Of a stretch of DNA of 7,173 nucleotides, positions 5,718 to 7,173 are shown piece after piece. Location: contig JANJSW010000309.1 in the NCBI GenBank assembly GCA_024711415.1, positions 1 through 7,173 of the forward strand, read 5' to 3'. The stretch comes from Thermomonas sp. Lineage in GTDB: Bacteria; Pseudomonadota; Gammaproteobacteria; Xanthomonadales; Xanthomonadaceae. Made by a program: the position numbers and the translations under genes. Position 1 is the stretch's first letter. Every line of letters starts with the position of its first letter. The notes under the pieces were generated by a model, which was given only the letters and a program-made list of their open reading frames with translations, was not told the DNA's origin and searched no databases.

Positions 5718-7173
5718 ACCCGCGCCGCCTTCGGTGGCGGCTGCTGTGGTCGGCAGCGCTGGCATGCATCGCGCTGCCGGCGGCAGCCTCCCGCTTGCAG
5801 ATCGAGGCGCGCGGGCTGGATGCGGCGCAGCTGCAGGCAAGCCACGAGTTGGTGGAAGCGGTCGAAGCGCGGCTGCCGCCGGCCTGGCGCGCCGCCCTGC
5901 CCAGCGGCCTGCACCTGCGCTGGCGCGATGACCTGCCGGCGCAGGTGCATGGCCGCAGCGTGGGCCTGCAGGTCGGCCTGCGTCGCGAACTGCTCGACGG
6001 CTGGATGGCGCGCTCGCCACAGGCGGGCGTCGCCGACCCCGCCGTACGCGCGGCGCAGGCCGCGCTGATCCACGAGCTGGCGCATGTGCTGGACCGCGGG
6101 CCGGCGGGTGGGCTGTCGCGCGATCCGCGCCTGCTCGACCTTGCCGGCTGGCAGCTGCGCCCGCTGCGTTTCGGCCTGCGCAGCAAGCGCAACCCGTTCA
6201 CCGACCGCAGCCCGGACCGCTACGAGCTGCAGGACCCCGGCGAGTTCGTCGCGGTCAATCTGGAATGGTTGCTGCTGGACCCCGGATACGCTTGTCGCCG
6301 CCCGGCATTGGCGCGTTATTTCGCCGCCCGCTTCGATTGGCAGCCACCGTCGGCGGGGTGCGCGCCGGGGCTGGTGTTCCTGCAGGCCGGGCAGGACGCG
6401 GCCACCACCGGCTTTGAACAGATCGATCCGGCGCGCGTCTACGCAATCGACTACCTGCTGGCCGAGGGCAACGATGCGCCGATGAGCCGCTGGGGCCACG
6501 CCATGCTGCGCTTGGTGGTCTGCGCGCCCGGCCGCGTGCCCGGGCCGGACTGCAGGCTGGACCTGCAATACCACCGCGTGCTCAGCTTCCGCGCCTTCGT
6601 CGACGACGTGCAGATTTCCAGCTGGCGCGGACTGACCGGGCGCTACCCGTCGCGCCTGTTCCTGCTGCCGCTGGACCAGGTGATCGACGAGTACACCCAG
6701 GTCGAACTGCGCAGCCTGCGTTCGATCCCGCTGGCGCTGCAGCCGGGCGACATCGCCGGCCTGCTGGAACGCGCCGCCCGGCTGCACTGGAGCTACGACG
6801 GCCGCTATTACTTCATCAGCAACAACTGCGCGGTGGAAACCTGGCGGCTGCTGCGCGACGGCGTGCCGCGGCTGGCGGCGCTGCCGCTGCGCAGCATCAC
6901 CCCGACCGGCCTGCTGCGGAAACTGGAGCGCAACGAGGTGGCCGATGCCTCGGTACTCGATGACCGCAACGCCGCGCTGCGCAACGGCTATTACTTCGAG
7001 TCGGCGCAGGCGCATTACCAGCAGATGTTCGCGCTGGCACAACAGCGGTTGGCGCTGCCGCAGGCGCAGCTGGAGGACTGGCTGGCGTTGCCGGCGAAGC
7101 AGCGCGGGCGGTGGCTGGGGCAGGGTGACCTGCAGGCCGCCGCGGCGCTGCTGCTGCTGGAACAGGCGGCGCA
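5714..7173 (+). CDS. Exported HExxH zincin-like / DUF4105 (Lnb-like) two-module protein (3' end outside window)
   Basis: The frame from GTG at 5714 stays open for 486 codons to the window edge; no stop is seen. Seen in order: basic N-terminus (RRLRWR) and hydrophobic segment with likely cleavage near residue 25; a first module (about 27-215) with ALIHELAHVLDRG, an HExxH motif (H120, E121, H124), and a later DPGEFVAVNLEW (174-185) offering E177 as third zinc ligand; and a second module (about 240-420) with RWGHAMLRL (259-267), FVDDVQISSWRGLTG (295-309), a YPSRLFLLPL...YTQVELRSL block and YYFISNNCAVETWRLL (365-380). The second module fits DUF4105 (PF13387), which I recall being linked to the lipoprotein N-acyltransferase Lnb; H262 and C372 would be its active-site pair. 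The GTG overlaps the upstream TGA (GTGA), implying coupling with the DUF2388 gene. It should act in the periplasm or at the envelope. A weak lipobox (ALAC, C18) is a less likely reading. Actual activity is unknown. Confidence 0.85.
   Translation, partial: MNPRRLRWRLLWSAALACIALPAAASRLQIEARGLDAAQLQASHELVEAVEARLPPAWRAALPSGLHLRWRDDLPAQVHGRSVGLQVGLRRELLDGWMARSPQAGVADPAVRAAQAALIHELAHVLDRGPAGGLSRDPRLLDLAGWQLRPLRFGLRSKRNPFTDRSPDRYELQDPGEFVAVNLEWLLLDPGYACRRPALARYFAARFDWQPPSAGCAPGLVFLQAGQDAATTGFEQIDPARVYAIDYLLAEGNDAPMSRWGHAMLRLVVCAPGRVPGPDCRLDLQYHRVLSFRAFVDDVQISSWRGLTGRYPSRLFLLPLDQVIDEYTQVELRSLRSIPLALQPGDIAGLLERAARLHWSYDGRYYFISNNCAVETWRLLRDGVPRLAALPLRSITPTGLLRKLERNEVADASVLDDRNAALRNGYYFESAQAHYQQMFALAQQRLALPQAQLEDWLALPAKQRGRWLGQGDLQAAAALLLLEQAA

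Noticed and set aside
3879..6020. A 713-codon minus-strand open frame opposite the FAD dehydrogenase, DUF2388 and zincin genes
   Set aside because: Low-complexity Arg/Ala/Gly/His composition, no motif, and it is antisense to conserved genes; a shadow frame.
4976..7042. A 688-codon minus-strand open frame opposite the DUF4105 gene
   Set aside because: Composition (Gln, Arg, His, Ala) and lack of motifs mark it as a shadow; the plus-strand frame here has signal peptide, HExxH and DUF4105 blocks.

Overview
This 7.2 kb window is very GC-rich chromosomal DNA with dense genes and no sign of mobile elements, CRISPR or RNA genes. Codon use, protein sequences and gene order fit a gammaproteobacterium of the Xanthomonadaceae (Xanthomonas, Stenotrophomonas, Lysobacter and relatives). 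This assignment rests on recognising protein families by eye, not on a database search.

Left part (1-1872, minus strand): the N-terminal half of a class II (FucA-like) aldolase runs off the left edge. A strong rho-independent terminator lies just upstream of its start and closes a 512-residue APC-superfamily amino acid permease. Across a 115-201 bp divergent control region (depending on the start used) lies a plus-strand Nudix hydrolase (2024-2563). Its stop codon abuts the stop of the convergent serA gene, and the two stops form the palindrome TGATCA.

Middle part (2564-5360): serA (D-3-phosphoglycerate dehydrogenase with an ACT domain, minus strand) is divergent from a GlcD-family FAD-linked dehydrogenase that carries the residues expected of D-2-hydroxyglutarate dehydrogenase. 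The pairing makes metabolic sense. SerA can reduce 2-oxoglutarate to D-2-hydroxyglutarate while oxidising 3-phosphoglycerate, and the neighbour would re-oxidise that by-product, pulling serine synthesis forward. Such coupling is known from Pseudomonas.

Right part (5430-7173, plus strand): a small secreted DUF2388-type protein overlaps, through a GTGA junction, a long GTG-started gene that continues past the right edge. That gene encodes an exported protein with an N-terminal HExxH zincin-like module and a DUF4105 (PF13387, Lnb-like) module with a His...Asn-Cys pattern resembling permuted NlpC/P60 or LRAT-type enzymes. This two-gene envelope unit is the least characterised and most interesting part of the window. 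The very long open frames antisense to serA, the dehydrogenase and the envelope genes are GC-driven shadows.
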